DNA of 35,819 nt from Thalassotalea_B sp049613795 (GTDB lineage: Bacteria > Pseudomonadota > Gammaproteobacteria > Enterobacterales > Alteromonadaceae), in assembly GCA_049613795.1 (NCBI GenBank), contig JBMZCX010000024.1, positions 1-35,819 on the forward strand. Reading direction: 5' to 3'. Positions within the stretch are counted from its first letter, which is position 1, and each line of letters begins with the position of its first letter. Positions 1-7,668 of this stretch are shown here, piece by piece. The notes beneath the pieces were generated by a model. That model was not told the origin of the DNA. It saw only the letters and a program-made list of their open reading frames with translations, and ran no database searches. The translations under genes and the position numbers were made by a program.

Positions 1-490
1 TACCAACACCACCTGATAAATGTACGTTTTTACCTATTTGTGCACATGAACCAACGGTTGCCCAGCCGTCAACCATACAACCTTCGTCAACATAGGCGCC
101 AATATTTACAAAGCTAGGCATTACTACAACATTTTTACCAATATAACTTCCTGTACGTACTGAAGCTCCAGGTACAACACGAACACCATCAGCTTCAAAA
201 GCGGCTTGATCATAGTTACTATATTTCATCGGAACTTTGTCAAAATAGGTGCTTTCAGCGCCATCAATGACTTGGTTGTCCCAAATACGAAAAGACAATA
301 ATACGGCTTTTTTTAGCCATTGGTGAACTACCCATTCGCCAGCAATTTTTTCTGCAACGCGGGCACTACCATTATTAAGTGCTGCTAGTGCATCTAAAAT
401 AGCTTGCTTAACCTCGGGGCTAACGGTTGAAGGGCTAATATTCATACGCTCTTCAAACGCTTGTTCAATAATACTTTGTAGCTGAGACAT
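1..490 (-). CDS. dapD: 2,3,4,5-tetrahydropyridine-2,6-dicarboxylate N-succinyltransferase, N-terminal part (cut by window edge)
   Basis: DapD transfers succinyl from succinyl-CoA to tetrahydrodipicolinate in the cytoplasmic succinylase route to diaminopimelate and lysine. The first 163 residues are visible, from an ATG at 490 (MSQLQSIIEQAFEERMNI). The rest lies beyond base 1; the family is about 274 residues. An N-terminal helical domain is followed by imperfect hexapeptide repeats of the left-handed beta-helix (VRTGSYIGKNVVVMPSFVNI, then GSCAQIGKNVHLSGGVG). It is 30 bp downstream of glnD on the same strand, the usual gammaproteobacterial map-glnD-dapD order, so it is probably co-transcribed. 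The identification is firm; only completeness is unknown. Confidence 0.96.
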   Translation of the reverse strand, partial: MSQLQSIIEQAFEERMNISPSTVSPEVKQAILDALAALNNGSARVAEKIAGEWVVHQWLKKAVLLSFRIWDNQVIDGAESTYFDKVPMKYSNYDQAAFEADGVRVVPGASVRTGSYIGKNVVVMPSFVNIGAYVDEGCMVDGWATVGSCAQIGKNVHLSGGVG

Positions 491-520
491 TATGTGAATT
501 CCTGCTCTTTTAAATAATAA

Positions 521-3136
521 TTAAATATCTTCGCAAAGCTTTTGCGATAAAATTTGCTGCTGTTCTTGCGTTAACGCTTGTTTATCTTTATTAGAGATGG
601 TGAAAACATCTTCGGCTTTTTCACCAAAAGTGGTAATTTTGGCAGAATGAATAGTAATTTCACAAGCAATAAATATTTTTGCAAATTTAGCTAATAAACC
701 GGGGCTATCTAAGGCAACAATTTCAAGTAAGGTTCTATTTTTATTGACTGACTCAATAAAGCTTACTTGCGTGGTAATGTTAAATTGCTTTAATCGCTGG
801 GTTGTTGGGCGAATGGCTATTTCAAATTTAGGATTTGATAACGCTTCGGTTAATGACTGTGCAATATCTAACGCGCGGTAACTGTCACTAATTGATTTGC
901 CTTGCTTATCTAAGATTACAAAAGTATTGGCGGTATATCGCCCTTTAGTGGTGATAATTTTAGCGTCGTGAATAGACAAACCTTTAGCGCCTAACAAAGT
1001 GACCGTGGTGGCAAAGATTTTTGAATTTATTTTAGTGTAAACAAATACCTCAGTACCGCCTCGGTAAGCTTTAGGGCTAATAAGTACCAAAGGTTTCGTT
1101 TTGTTGTGCTGTAAAATATGGGTACTATGCCAAGCAATTTGCGCAGGTGAATAACGAATAAAATAGTCTGTTTTAAACTCTTTCCATAGCGTTTGTAACT
1201 TATCTGGATCAACCGTATCACCTAGTAGCTCTTTTGCTTGCTCTAGGTTTTCACGGCTTTTAGCGCGTAAATCAACAGGCTTTTCTAACCCTCGTCTGAA
1301 GGCGCGTTTCGTATTAAAGTATAGCTCTTTTAATAAGTTAGCCTTCCAGCTATTCCATAGGCTTTCATTGGTTGCCCGCATGTCTGCTACGGTTAAGCAA
1401 TAAAGGTAATCAAGGTGAGCTTCGTCACGTACAATACTTGCGAAAGTTTTTATAACTTCAGGGTCTGATATGTCGCGACGCTGTGCGGTGATCGACATTA
1501 ATAAGTGGTACTTTACTAGCCATGAAATCATTCTACCGTCATGATCACTCAGCTTATGCACTTTGCCAAAATTAAGTGCGTCAATTGCACCTAACTTTGC
1601 GTGATCTCCACCTCTACCTTTGGCGATATCGTGAAAAATGCCTGCAATATATAAAAGTTCAGGCTTTCTGATGCGTTGCACTATTTTACTGCACAAAGGA
1701 TATTCATGGTCGTATTGTGGTTGGCTAAAACGATAAAGGTTTTTAATGAGTCGGTAACTGTGTTCATCAACTGAATACGCATGAAATAAATCAAATTGCA
1801 TTTGACCAACAATGCTACGCCATTCAGGTAAATAGGCGCCAAGAATAGAATGACGGTGCATTAGTGTGAATGTTAACCCTAAACCACGAGGGTGGCGCAT
1901 TAATTGAATAAATATTTTACGGCAGTTGGCATAATCAAGCATGCCTGATACTAAACGACGACGAGCATTACGTAATAGACGCAGGGTATCTGGATGTAAA
2001 TCGGTAACGTCTTCATGATTAGCAATAATTAAAAACATTTCCATTATTTTAGTTGAACGCATAAACACACGTTTATTCAGTGCTTTTATTAAACCGTCAA
2101 CAATAACAAAATCGTCGTTTACTTGAATTTCTGTGGTATTTTTACTGTTTTTTAAAATGGCGAATTCAAAATGATGTAATAACATTTTATTCAATTCGGC
2201 AGCACGCCCAATAATACGGAAAAAGCGCTTCATCATTCGCTCTATGGCAAACTTTCCTTCGTCTCCAAGGCCCATTAACTTGGCTACATCGGCTTGATAA
2301 TCAAAAAGTAAACGGTTTTCGCTTCTGCCGGCACTAAAATGTAGTGCACAGCGCATTCGCCATAGATATTCTTGACATTCAAGTAGCTCAAAATATTCGT
2401 TATGAGTAAGGTACTTATGCTGAACAAGTTCTTCTAGTGAGTCGGCTTCAAAGTGGCGCTTGGCAACCCAACCTATGGTTTGAATGTCGCGCAAGCCACC
2501 GGGATTAGCTTTTAAATTAGGCTCTAAGGTATATGCTGCGCCATGGTATTGTTCATGACGTTGTGCTTGTTCGTCACGTTTGGCAATAAAAAATTTTTGT
2601 GAGGTCCAAAAGGCGTCTTCATTTAATAATGGCTGTAAGTGCTCGACTAAGGTTTGATTGCCACAAATTTGTCTCATTTCCATTAAGTTTGTGGCGGTAG
2701 AAACGTCGTTAATCGCTTGCTTTAAACACTCTTTTATACTGCGAACGCTATGGCCTATATCGAGTTTTACATCCCATAACTGGGTGATGAATGTTGCTAT
2801 TTTTTCTTCTAAATCTGCTGCTGTTTTTTCTTGTGTTAAAATTAAAATATCAACATCTGAATAGGGATGGAGTTCACTTCTTCCGTAACCGCCAACAGCA
2901 ATAAGAGCGACTTGGTATTCATCTAATTTATGCTGACACCATAATTTAGAGAGAAGGTGGTCGACAAATTGTGCTCGTGCAGCAACAATATTCGTAATGT
3001 AGTCGGTTGGAAATTGCTCTTTTTGCCATTCTTGAAAGTCTCTACTGAGCTGGCAAATTTGTTTAACTTCAATATGAGGGGCGGTAACTGAAAGTGGCGC
3101 TAAAAATTGTTCTGGAACAAGTAATGAATTAGACAA
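521..3136 (-). CDS. glnD: Bifunctional [protein-PII] uridylyltransferase / uridylyl-removing enzyme
   Basis: GlnD senses glutamine and adds or removes UMP on PII (GlnB/GlnK), setting glutamine synthetase activity and NtrBC signalling. At 871 aa it is close to the usual length of about 860-890. The nucleotidyltransferase motif is at residues 82-96 (GGYGRSELHPYSDVD, with catalytic Asp94 and Asp96). The HD hydrolase signature is at 500-512 (IFHDIAKGRGGDH, with His502 and Asp503). Two ACT glutamine-sensing domains occupy about 690-770 and 800-871. The start is TTG at 3136, with a weak AAGAGA Shine-Dalgarno-like run upstream; no better ATG precedes it. It lies 53 bp downstream of map and 30 bp before dapD on the same strand. 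All key catalytic motifs look intact. Confidence 0.97.
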   Translation of the reverse strand: MSNSLLVPEQFLAPLSVTAPHIEVKQICQLSRDFQEWQKEQFPTDYITNIVAARAQFVDHLLSKLWCQHKLDEYQVALIAVGGYGRSELHPYSDVDILILTQEKTAADLEEKIATFITQLWDVKLDIGHSVRSIKECLKQAINDVSTATNLMEMRQICGNQTLVEHLQPLLNEDAFWTSQKFFIAKRDEQAQRHEQYHGAAYTLEPNLKANPGGLRDIQTIGWVAKRHFEADSLEELVQHKYLTHNEYFELLECQEYLWRMRCALHFSAGRSENRLLFDYQADVAKLMGLGDEGKFAIERMMKRFFRIIGRAAELNKMLLHHFEFAILKNSKNTTEIQVNDDFVIVDGLIKALNKRVFMRSTKIMEMFLIIANHEDVTDLHPDTLRLLRNARRRLVSGMLDYANCRKIFIQLMRHPRGLGLTFTLMHRHSILGAYLPEWRSIVGQMQFDLFHAYSVDEHSYRLIKNLYRFSQPQYDHEYPLCSKIVQRIRKPELLYIAGIFHDIAKGRGGDHAKLGAIDALNFGKVHKLSDHDGRMISWLVKYHLLMSITAQRRDISDPEVIKTFASIVRDEAHLDYLYCLTVADMRATNESLWNSWKANLLKELYFNTKRAFRRGLEKPVDLRAKSRENLEQAKELLGDTVDPDKLQTLWKEFKTDYFIRYSPAQIAWHSTHILQHNKTKPLVLISPKAYRGGTEVFVYTKINSKIFATTVTLLGAKGLSIHDAKIITTKGRYTANTFVILDKQGKSISDSYRALDIAQSLTEALSNPKFEIAIRPTTQRLKQFNITTQVSFIESVNKNRTLLEIVALDSPGLLAKFAKIFIACEITIHSAKITTFGEKAEDVFTISNKDKQALTQEQQQILSQKLCEDI

Positions 3137-3189
3137 AATAGTGTTCTCTTTATTATTTTATTTATAGCTTAGCGCCGTATTAATTTGTG

Positions 3190-3978
3190 TTAGTTATGCA
3201 GTACTCTTGGTAACGTATCATCGCTTCTTAGCGTTAAAATTTCACAACCTGTTTTTGTTACAACAAGTGTATGCTCCCATTGCGCTGATTTTTTACTATC
3301 AATAGTATAAACCGTCCAATTATCTTCTTTATCGAGTATGGTATTTGCTCGGCCTAAGTTAATCATTGGCTCGATAGTAAAACACATACCTTCTTCCATT
3401 TTTGTTTTGTCATTGTTCTTGTAGTGAACAATTTGTGGCTCTTCGTGAAATTCGCTGCCGATACCATGTCCGCAATATTCTTTTACTATGGTATAGCGAC
3501 CTGACTTTTTAACAAACTTTTGAATGGTTGCACCAATGTCTCCAAACGGAGCGCCAGGCTTCACTTTTTTTATGGCTAAATATAATGCTTCTTGAGTAAT
3601 ACGACATAAACGGGCGTCTTCTGCTGATATTTCTCCAATAGCGAACATTTTACTGGTATCGCCATGGTAGCCATCTTTAATAACAGTAATATCAATATTT
3701 ATTATGTCGCCATCTTTAAGAGGAATGTCGTTAGGAATGCCATGACAAACTACATGATTAACTGAGGTACAAATAGACTTTGGAAAGCCGTGATAATTAA
3801 GCGGCGCTGAAATTGCATTTTGCACTTTTTCAGTATATTCAGCACAAAGAGTGTTTAATTCATCTGTAGTAATGCCCGCAGTGACATGTGGCGCTATCAT
3901 TTCTAATACGTCGGCAGCTAATTTACCTGCAATACGCATTTTATCAATTTCATCGTGGCTTTTTATTTGGATCGACAT
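3190..3978 (-). CDS. map: Type I methionine aminopeptidase
   Basis: Map removes the N-terminal Met from nascent proteins in the cytoplasm. The protein is 262 aa, the normal type I size. All five metal ligands expected from the E. coli enzyme are present: Asp96 and Asp107 (INIDITVIKDGYHGD), His171 (GHGIGSEFHEEP), Glu203 (FTIEPM) and Glu235 (WEHTLVV). His178 in the second motif is also conserved. The ATG start at 3978 is preceded by GAGG at a suitable distance. It is followed by glnD on the same strand. In E. coli map is directly divergent from rpsB; here a DsbA-fold gene sits between them. A well-formed promoter (4036-4064) suggests map begins its own transcription unit. Confidence 0.98.
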   Translation of the reverse strand: MSIQIKSHDEIDKMRIAGKLAADVLEMIAPHVTAGITTDELNTLCAEYTEKVQNAISAPLNYHGFPKSICTSVNHVVCHGIPNDIPLKDGDIINIDITVIKDGYHGDTSKMFAIGEISAEDARLCRITQEALYLAIKKVKPGAPFGDIGATIQKFVKKSGRYTIVKEYCGHGIGSEFHEEPQIVHYKNNDKTKMEEGMCFTIEPMINLGRANTILDKEDNWTVYTIDSKKSAQWEHTLVVTKTGCEILTLRSDDTLPRVLHN

Positions 3979-4003
3979 TAATGCCTCAAGTTTATAAATT
4001 TTA

Positions 4004-4021
4004 AGCGTAATTTATTACGCT
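4004..4021. repeat. 18-bp palindrome in the map 5' leader
   Basis: AGCGTAAT / ATTACGCT arms of 8 bp are separated by two bases. Relative to the proposed map promoter the palindrome begins about 8 bases after the expected transcription start. It could be an operator or an mRNA hairpin. On the minus strand it is followed by TTAAAATTT, not a real U-run, so it is a poor terminator candidate. Confidence 0.5.
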
Positions 4022-4035
4022 GGAAAATAGGTCTA

Positions 4036-4064
4036 ATTCTACATGCTTTTATTTGTTTTGCCAA
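4036..4064 (-). promoter_or_regulatory. Predicted sigma-70 promoter of map
   Basis: Reading the minus strand, TTGGCA (4064-4059) is followed by exactly 17 bases and then TAGAAT (4041-4036). This is a near-consensus sigma-70 arrangement. The expected start is near 4029, giving a leader of about 50 nt before the map ATG. The promoter lies just past the end of the DsbA-fold gene, so map-glnD-dapD can be transcribed independently of it. Confidence 0.6.
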
Positions 4065-4082
4065 AAGGTAGGTAATTTGGCG

Positions 4083-4688
4083 CTACTTATTAAGTTCTAA
4101 TTTTACCGCTTCAACTATTGCACTCGGTTCTTTTAGATAAAAGTGATGATTTAACAAAATTAAATTATCGTCTACGGCAAGTAATAGCGCAGGTATTGCT
4201 TGTGTTCCTATAACGTCTTGAATTTCCTCAATGCAAGAAAATAAATATTCGGCATCTTTGGTGAACTTGTCATTCTTTAACACTTTTGCAGGCGTCGAAA
4301 GTTTAAATTGCTCAATAATTTCGTCAAAATCTTCAGCAACTTTTAAAGGGTTACCCTGCTCAAAGTGTTGCTGTTGAATGGCCTTTAATAAAGGAAGTGA
4401 AGACGTAGGTATTTTATTTGACACCCATGCTAATAAGTTAGCGGCAATTGTCGAATCAGCAGCTTTATTGCGTTGACTATTGTATGCAGCTGTAAAAGTA
4501 AGTGGACTGTCTTGCTCTACTTGTTCAATTGTTTTGTTGCCGATTTGTTCATCGCCTTCATAGCGTGCACAGTGCCATAAATGTACATTAATTTCAGGTA
4601 ATGATTCGCTAATTGCACTCACTAAAGGAGTTGTTGCATAACTCCAAGGACAATGACTGTCGTAAATAAAGAATAATTCTGCTGCCAT
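4083..4688 (-). CDS. DsbA-fold (thioredoxin-like) protein with a CPWS motif
   Basis: This 201-aa protein resembles the cytoplasmic DsbA/FrnE branch of thioredoxin-fold proteins. After a first beta strand (ELFFIYDSH) comes Cys13-Pro-Trp-Ser16 at the head of a helix. A helical insert runs from about residue 60 to 140, and a cis-proline-like segment (GTQAIPALLL) comes near residue 160. There is no signal peptide, so it is probably cytoplasmic. The resolving cysteine of a CxxC redox pair is Ser, so a classic disulfide exchange cycle is unlikely. Monothiol, glutathione-linked or isomerase-type chemistry is possible but unproven. It lies between map and the divergent rpsB. The ATG start at 4688 has only a weak AGAAAG Shine-Dalgarno. 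Its exact function is unknown. Confidence 0.75.
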   Translation of the reverse strand: MAAELFFIYDSHCPWSYATTPLVSAISESLPEINVHLWHCARYEGDEQIGNKTIEQVEQDSPLTFTAAYNSQRNKAADSTIAANLLAWVSNKIPTSSLPLLKAIQQQHFEQGNPLKVAEDFDEIIEQFKLSTPAKVLKNDKFTKDAEYLFSCIEEIQDVIGTQAIPALLLAVDDNLILLNHHFYLKEPSAIVEAVKLELNK

Positions 4689-4735
4689 AATACTTTCTGG
4701 ATCAATTAATAATGAGGTATTTTACCTTGCAATTA

Positions 4736-4746
4736 ATTTTATACCA
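4736..4746 (-). promoter_or_regulatory. Candidate extended -10 promoter of the DsbA-fold gene
   Basis: The minus strand reads TGGTATAAAAT, an extended -10 (TGn-TATAAA) about 48 bp before the DsbA-fold ATG. No good -35 lies 16-18 bases upstream, which fits extended -10 promoters. The same 11 bases occur on the plus strand at 4848-4858 as the rpsB -10. Confidence 0.4.
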
Positions 4747-4847
4747 AGCCTAACGAGCTATTTCCTTATAAGTAAAATTCACATCGATTAAAAATGGATG
4801 AAGTAATGCCATTTTTTGTGGAAAGGGTAGCTAATTAATCGCCAATA

Positions 4848-4865
4848 TGGTATAAAATGCGCCGC
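4848..4865 (+). promoter_or_regulatory. Candidate rpsB promoter: extended -10 with GC-rich discriminator
   Basis: TGG-TATAAAAT (4848-4858) is followed directly by GCGCCGC (4859-4865). An extended -10 accounts for the poor -35. A GC-rich discriminator is the hallmark of stringently controlled ribosomal promoters, and the E. coli rpsB promoter is of this kind as far as I recall. The leader would be about 180 nt long. Confidence 0.6.
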
Positions 4866-4909
4866 TGAATTCACCCTTTGCCTTGCTTTCGGAGAATTTG
4901 GACTTAAAC

Positions 4910-4929
4910 AGGTGCTAAAAATAGCACTT
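4910..4929 (+). promoter_or_regulatory. Upstream hairpin of the rpsB leader
   Basis: AGGTGCTA (4910-4917) pairs with TAGCACTT (4922-4929) around an AAAA loop, with one G-U pair. No U-run follows, so it is a structural element of the leader and not a terminator. Confidence 0.55.
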
Positions 4930-4959
4930 AAACAATAAACTCACATACATCTAGTAACA

Positions 4960-5040
4960 GATATACCGGGGTGCCAAGCTCTTTTTGAGTAATTAAGGTC
5001 GTGTATATCGGGTGTATGAACGCTTAACCCCAAAGGAAAT
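4960..5040 (+). promoter_or_regulatory. S2-type autoregulatory leader of rpsB-tsf (t44/tff-like position)
   Basis: GATATAC (4960-4966) pairs perfectly with GTATATC (5003-5009). Within that stem, GCC (4973-4975) can pair with GGT (4997-4999). GGGGT (4968-4972) can pair perfectly with ACCCC (5027-5031), forming a pseudoknot that ends one base before the AAAGGA Shine-Dalgarno (5032-5037). The rpsB ATG is at 5046. In E. coli, S2 represses its own operon through a conserved leader, and an RNA called t44/tff maps to this place between map and rpsB. Ligand and control here are inferred; the pairings are read directly. Confidence 0.7.
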
Positions 5041-5045
5041 TAATT

Positions 5046-5774
5046 ATGCCAACCGTATCAATGCGCGATATGCTTAAAGCCGGTGTTCACTTCGGCCATA
5101 AAACTCGTTACTGGAACCCAAAAATGAAATCATACATTTTTGGTGCTCGTGACAAAGTTCATATCATCAACTTAGAACAAACTGTTCCTATGTTCAACGA
5201 AGCACTTGCTTTTTTATCAGGTGTATCTGCGAAGAAAGGTAAAGTTTTATTTGTTGGTACTAAGCGCGCAGCAAGCGACGCTGTAAAAGATGCAGCAATC
5301 AAGTCTGATCAATTTTTCGTTAACCACCGCTGGTTAGGTGGTATGTTGACTAACTGGAAAACAGTTCGTCAATCTATCAAACGTTTAAAAGAGTTAGAAT
5401 CTCAAACTACTGACGGTACATTTGAAGCGTTAACAAAGAAAGAAGCGTTAATGCGTACTCGTGAAATGGAAAAGCTTGAGAAAAGCCTTGGTGGTATTAA
5501 AAACATGGGTGGCTTACCAGACGCTTTATTTATTATCGATGCTGATCATGAGCACATTGCTATCAAAGAAGCGAATAATTTAGGTATTCCAGTAATCTCT
5601 GTTGTTGATACAAACTCAAACCCAGATGGTGTTGATTACATCGTACCGGGTAACGATGATGCGATCCGCGCAGTAACATTATACTTAGATTCAGCAGCTA
5701 ACGCTGTAATCGAAGGTCGTGAAAAAAACATCGTTGTACAAGCTGAAAAAGACGGTTTTGTTGAAGCTGAGTAA
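5046..5774 (+). CDS. rpsB: 30S ribosomal protein S2
   Basis: S2 is a late-assembling protein of the small ribosomal subunit, and docks S1. At 242 aa it is the standard length for gammaproteobacteria. The N-terminal signature MRDMLKAGVHFGHKTRYWNP and the central HRWLGGMLTNWKTVRQSIKR segment are typical. The ATG at 5046 follows AAAGGA with good spacing and sits at the end of the structured leader. It leads the rpsB-tsf unit; tsf starts 100 bp downstream after an intergenic hairpin. It is likely regulated by the GC-rich-discriminator promoter and by S2 binding to the leader. Confidence 0.99.
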   Translation: MPTVSMRDMLKAGVHFGHKTRYWNPKMKSYIFGARDKVHIINLEQTVPMFNEALAFLSGVSAKKGKVLFVGTKRAASDAVKDAAIKSDQFFVNHRWLGGMLTNWKTVRQSIKRLKELESQTTDGTFEALTKKEALMRTREMEKLEKSLGGIKNMGGLPDALFIIDADHEHIAIKEANNLGIPVISVVDTNSNPDGVDYIVPGNDDAIRAVTLYLDSAANAVIEGREKNIVVQAEKDGFVEAE

Positions 5775-5808
5775 TTCTCGCTTTTATTAAAATTGTTTGA
5801 TTATGCTG

Positions 5809-5839
5809 TTGCCACATTTGTTTAATACAAGTGTGGCAA
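5809..5839 (+). terminator. rpsB-tsf intergenic hairpin (partial terminator or attenuator)
   Basis: TTGCCACATTTGT (5809-5821) pairs with ACAAGTGTGGCAA (5827-5839) through 13 pairs, one of them G-U, around a 5-nt loop. TCTTTT follows, an interrupted U-run. It probably lets part of the transcription through so that tsf is still expressed, or it stabilises the rpsB message end. Confidence 0.6.
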
Positions 5840-5874
5840 TCTTTTAATATATACCTGAATTTGAGGAATAACTC

Positions 5875-6738
5875 ATGGCAATTACTGCTGCACAAGTTAA
5901 AGAATTACGTGAACGCACAGCTGCGGGCATGATGGACTGTAAAAAAGCGCTACAAGAAGCTAACGGTGATATGGAACTTGCAATTGAAAACATGCGTAAG
6001 TCTGGTCAAGCGAAAGCGGCTAAAAAAGCAGGTAACATCGCTGCTGAAGGTCAAATCATCATTAAAGATGGCGCATTAGTTGAAGTTAACTGTCAAACTG
6101 ACTTCGTGGCAAAAGATGACAACTTCTTAGCGTTTGCTAACAAAGTTGCTGATGTAGCCGCTACTGAAAAGCTTACAATTGAAGAATTACAAGCTAAGTT
6201 TGAAGAAGAGCGTATTGCACTGGTTACCAAAATCGGTGAAAACATCAATGTTCGTCGTGTAGCTTATGTTGAAGGTACTGCGTTAGCTTCATACAAGCAC
6301 GGTGCTACTATCGGTGTTGTTGTTGCTGGTGAAGGTGATGCAGAAGCACTTAAGCACATTGCAATGCACGTTGCTGCAAGCAAGCCAGAATTCATCAACC
6401 CTGAAGATGTTCCTGCTAGCGTAGTAGAAAACGAGCAACGTATCCAATTAGATATTTTAAAAGCTGAAAACGACGCGCTTGAAGAGAAAAAGAAAAAGCC
6501 TGTTGATTTACTTGAAAAAATCATTATTGGTCGTATGAAGAAGTTTACTGGTGAAATCTCTTTAACTGGTCAAGCGTTCATCATGGAACCTAAGAAAACT
6601 GTTGGTGCCGTTTTAAAAGAAAAAGGTATCTCAATTACTAACTTCGTTCGTTTAGAAGTGGGTGAAGGTATTGAGAAGAAAGAAGAAGATTTTGCTGCAG
6701 AAGTAGAAGCACAAATTGCGGCTGCTAAAGGCGAATAA
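5875..6738 (+). CDS. tsf: Translation elongation factor Ts
   Basis: EF-Ts is the nucleotide exchange factor that recycles EF-Tu-GDP. The protein is 287 aa (E. coli 283). The N-terminal UBA-like domain (ITAAQVKELRERTAAGMMDC, residues 3-22) is followed by the core with the TDFVAKDDNF segment near residue 80. The C-terminal part carries the dimerisation/coiled region and a lysine-rich stretch (EEKKKKPVDLLEKII) near 205. The ATG at 5875 is preceded by GAGGAA (5863-5868). It is paired with rpsB as in nearly all bacteria, and a strong terminator follows. Confidence 0.99.
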   Translation: MAITAAQVKELRERTAAGMMDCKKALQEANGDMELAIENMRKSGQAKAAKKAGNIAAEGQIIIKDGALVEVNCQTDFVAKDDNFLAFANKVADVAATEKLTIEELQAKFEEERIALVTKIGENINVRRVAYVEGTALASYKHGATIGVVVAGEGDAEALKHIAMHVAASKPEFINPEDVPASVVENEQRIQLDILKAENDALEEKKKKPVDLLEKIIIGRMKKFTGEISLTGQAFIMEPKKTVGAVLKEKGISITNFVRLEVGEGIEKKEEDFAAEVEAQIAAAKGE

Positions 6739-6782
6739 TTAAGCAATTAACTGCTTAAATAAGTTCTTTTTTCAGTTTAGCC

Positions 6783-6811
6783 TTTAGATAGTTTGCTAAA
6801 CGTATTAAAAT
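6783..6811 (+). promoter_or_regulatory. Weak candidate promoter for pyrH
   Basis: TTTAGA (6783-6788), 17 bases, then TAAAAT (6806-6811). It matches the sigma-70 consensus at 4/6 and 5/6 positions and would start transcription inside the tsf terminator hairpin. It would explain how pyrH is expressed after a strong terminator, but AT-rich DNA gives such matches by chance. Confidence 0.3.
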
Positions 6812-6842
6812 AGCCGCGGTTAATTTCGACCGCGGCTTTTTT
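6812..6842 (+). terminator. Rho-independent terminator after tsf
   Basis: AGCCGCGGT (6812-6820) pairs perfectly with ACCGCGGCT (6829-6837) around an 8-nt loop, followed by a run of six T (6837-6842). This is the strongest GC-rich terminator in the window. Confidence 0.9.
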
Positions 6843-6865
6843 ACATCTACAGGAATGTTTATTTT

Positions 6866-7606
6866 ATGAGCATCAATCCCAAACCAACATATCGTCGAAT
6901 TTTATTAAAACTAAGTGGTGAAGCCTTAATGGGCGATGAAGGATTCGGTATTGACCCGAGTATCCTTGACCGAATGGCACAAGAAATTAAAGAATTAATT
7001 GAAATGGGCATTCAAGTTGGTTTAGTTATTGGTGGCGGTAATCTATTCCGTGGTGCTGGGCTTGCAGAAGCAGGCATGAACCGAGTAGTGGGTGACCAAA
7101 TGGGCATGCTAGCAACCGTTATGAATGGTTTGGCTATGCGCGATGCCCTTCATCGTGCTTTTGTTAATGCTAAACTTATGTCGGCTATTGATTTAGCTGG
7201 TGTATGTGACACATATAACTGGGCAAATGCAATTGGCTTATTAAAGTCAGGCCGCGTTGTTATTTTTAGCGCAGGGACGGGTAATCCCTTCTTTACAACC
7301 GATTCAGCAGCTTGTTTACGCGGTATTGAAATTGAAGCAGATGCCGTATTAAAAGCAACTAAAGTTGATGGTATTTATTCAGACGACCCAGTGAAAAACC
7401 CTGACGCTGAACTTTATACCCACTTAACCTATCAAACTGTGCTAGAAAAAGAATTAAAAGTAATGGATCTTGCGGCATTTACATTAGCGCGAGACCACAA
7501 TATGCCAATTCGTGTATTTAACATGAATAAGCCAGGGGCATTAAAAGCGGTGATCATGGGTGAGCAAGAAGGCACAACTATTGATCATGCAGATAATTTA
7601 GAATAA
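6866..7606 (+). CDS. pyrH: UMP kinase
   Basis: PyrH phosphorylates UMP to UDP, the entry to UTP and CTP synthesis. It belongs to the amino acid kinase family and in E. coli is a hexamer inhibited by UTP and activated by GTP. The protein is 246 aa (E. coli 241). The N-terminal LLKLSGEALMG segment, the glycine-rich VIGGGNLFRGAGL loop near residue 56 and GDQMGMLATVMNGLAMRDAL are characteristic. The ATG at 6866 follows AGGA (6851-6854). It sits between the tsf terminator and frr, the standard order. A separate promoter upstream is possible. Confidence 0.98.
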   Translation: MSINPKPTYRRILLKLSGEALMGDEGFGIDPSILDRMAQEIKELIEMGIQVGLVIGGGNLFRGAGLAEAGMNRVVGDQMGMLATVMNGLAMRDALHRAFVNAKLMSAIDLAGVCDTYNWANAIGLLKSGRVVIFSAGTGNPFFTTDSAACLRGIEIEADAVLKATKVDGIYSDDPVKNPDAELYTHLTYQTVLEKELKVMDLAAFTLARDHNMPIRVFNMNKPGALKAVIMGEQEGTTIDHADNLE

Positions 7607-7668
7607 TAATAGCAAACAGAATAGTCAGTTTGATTGCTAAAATAGAGTGTTTTTAAGGAAATAGTAAA

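Larger units (their letters stand above)
4689..5045. other. Divergent intergenic region between the DsbA-fold gene and rpsB
   Basis: This 357-bp non-coding stretch holds, in order: an extended -10 on the minus strand (4736-4746); an AT-rich part with no structure I can name (about 4747-4847); the matching extended -10 on the plus strand with a GC-rich discriminator (4848-4865); a leader hairpin (4910-4929); and the S2-type rpsB leader (4960-5040). I see no open frame in it that looks like a gene. Confidence 0.8.

Noticed and set aside
6739..6801. Two AT-rich hairpins after tsf (6739-6758 and 6775-6801)
   Set aside because: Stems of 7 bp, mostly A-T, with no clean U-run; the GC-rich terminator at 6812 explains the region better.
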